Source: Candidatus Gastranaerophilales bacterium
Lineage (GTDB): Bacteria > Cyanobacteriota > Vampirovibrionia > Gastranaerophilales > Gastranaerophilaceae
Assembly (NCBI GenBank): GCA_910587175.1
Contig: CAJULH010000064.1
Span: 1-5,463, forward strand
Reading direction: 5' to 3'
Length of the DNA: 5,463 bases
Part shown: positions 5,217-5,463 of the stretch, one piece after another
Numbering within the stretch: the first letter of the stretch is position 1
Layout: every line of letters begins with the position of its first letter
Translations under genes and position numbers: made by a program
Notes under the pieces: model-generated
Databases searched by the model: none
What the model was told of the DNA's origin: nothing
What the model saw: the letters and a program-made list of their open reading frames with translations, nothing else

Positions 5217-5351
5217 ATTATAACAAGAGTTTGCGGTGATTTTGTGCCAACTTTATTATTCAAAAATAAGCTGATAAAAATTGTTTGGTAATATTTGCCG
5301 CGGACAGGTCTTAAAGCTGGTATTATAAAACCGTCTGATATTATTTGGCAA
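5217..5351. other. Convergent intergenic segment after rseP
   Basis: No gene is seen. No hairpin followed by a + strand T-run is found for the protease transcript; it may end by another mechanism or use the hairpin at 5359-5388 from its weaker side. On the - strand, TTGCCA (5351-5346) and TATAAT (5327-5322), 18 bases apart, resemble a promoter pointing into the end of rseP, but this may be chance. Confidence 0.5.
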
Positions 5352-5388
5352 TAAAAAAAGAGGCGCGAAGGTTACAAAAAGCGCCTCT
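5352..5388 (-). terminator. Intrinsic terminator of the gene at the right edge
   Basis: AGAGGCGC (5359-5366) pairs perfectly with GCGCCTCT (5381-5388) around a 14-base loop. Read on the - strand, the hairpin is followed by seven T residues (complement of the A run at 5353-5359), so it is oriented to stop transcription coming from the right. On the + strand the stem is followed by GAAAAG rather than a T run, so it would be a poor terminator for rseP. Confidence 0.85.
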
Positions 5389-5411
5389 GAAAAGTTGTTC
5401 ATCTAAAATTT

Positions 5412-5463
5412 CTACTCCCTAAACTCCTCCCACTCTATAATCACAATGCCGTCAGCCCCGTTT
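5412..5463 (-). CDS. C-terminal end of a protein with a GADGIVIIEW-type tail (partial)
   Basis: Reading leftward, the frame entering at 5462 gives NGADGIVIIEWEEFRE and a TAG stop at 5414-5412; the terminator at 5388-5352 follows 23 bases later, which supports a real gene end. Only 16 residues are visible. The Gly-Ala-Asp-Gly-Ile-Val-Ile-Ile-Glu-Trp pattern is typical, from general knowledge, of C-termini of glycine-rich tail-fibre-like or surface proteins, where a Gly-rich region is followed by a short beta strand ending in acidic residues. That assignment is tentative. The gene is convergent with rseP. Confidence 0.6.
   Translation of the reverse strand, partial: NGADGIVIIEWEEFRE

Noticed and set aside
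5359..5388. Hairpin as the terminator of rseP
   Set aside because: No T run follows on the + strand; the T run exists only when read on the - strand, so it is assigned to the convergent gene, though some bidirectional action is possible.

Overview
The window is AT-rich, roughly one third G+C by eye, and looks like an ordinary bacterial chromosome segment. Every complete frame reads in the standard code, tryptophan is TGG, and all visible stops are TAA or TAG. The sigma-70 tail, the GAGG-type ribosome binding sites and the mix of a lumazine synthase with a site-2 protease would fit a gut Melainabacteria/Gastranaerophilales-like genome. That placement is an impression, not a demonstrated fact; marker-gene phylogeny would be needed.

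Layout, left to right. Bases 2-241 encode the C-terminal end (region 4) of a primary sigma-70 factor, closed by a strong intrinsic terminator at 247-279. A gene-free stretch of about 375 bases follows (280-656). It holds a small hairpin, a possible promoter, a 54-base stretch with no G on the + strand, and a second strong terminator at 563-591. Together these could be a short noncoding transcript. Next is a free-standing ribH (lumazine synthase, 657-1121), then an unrecognised exported, membrane-anchored protein (1246-1914).

A near-consensus promoter (1951-1979) then opens what looks like a two-gene operon. The first gene encodes a 579-residue, mostly acidic and disordered protein with a helical/coiled-coil, basic C-terminus (2001-3740, no family recognised). 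The second encodes a site-2-type RIP zinc metalloprotease, RseP family (3768-5216). The protease has intact HExxH and NxxPxPxLDG motifs. It carries two large insertions: an acidic linker in the cytoplasmic loop, and about 100 residues inside the PDZ region that include a segment resembling the second half of a LysM motif.

At the right edge a gene on the - strand ends (5412-5463, 16 residues visible), followed by a terminator oriented for that strand. The protease gene and this gene are therefore convergent.

The most interesting points are the acidic protein paired with the protease, the LysM-like insertion in the protease, and the possible noncoding RNA upstream of ribH. None amounts to a proven new system from sequence alone.
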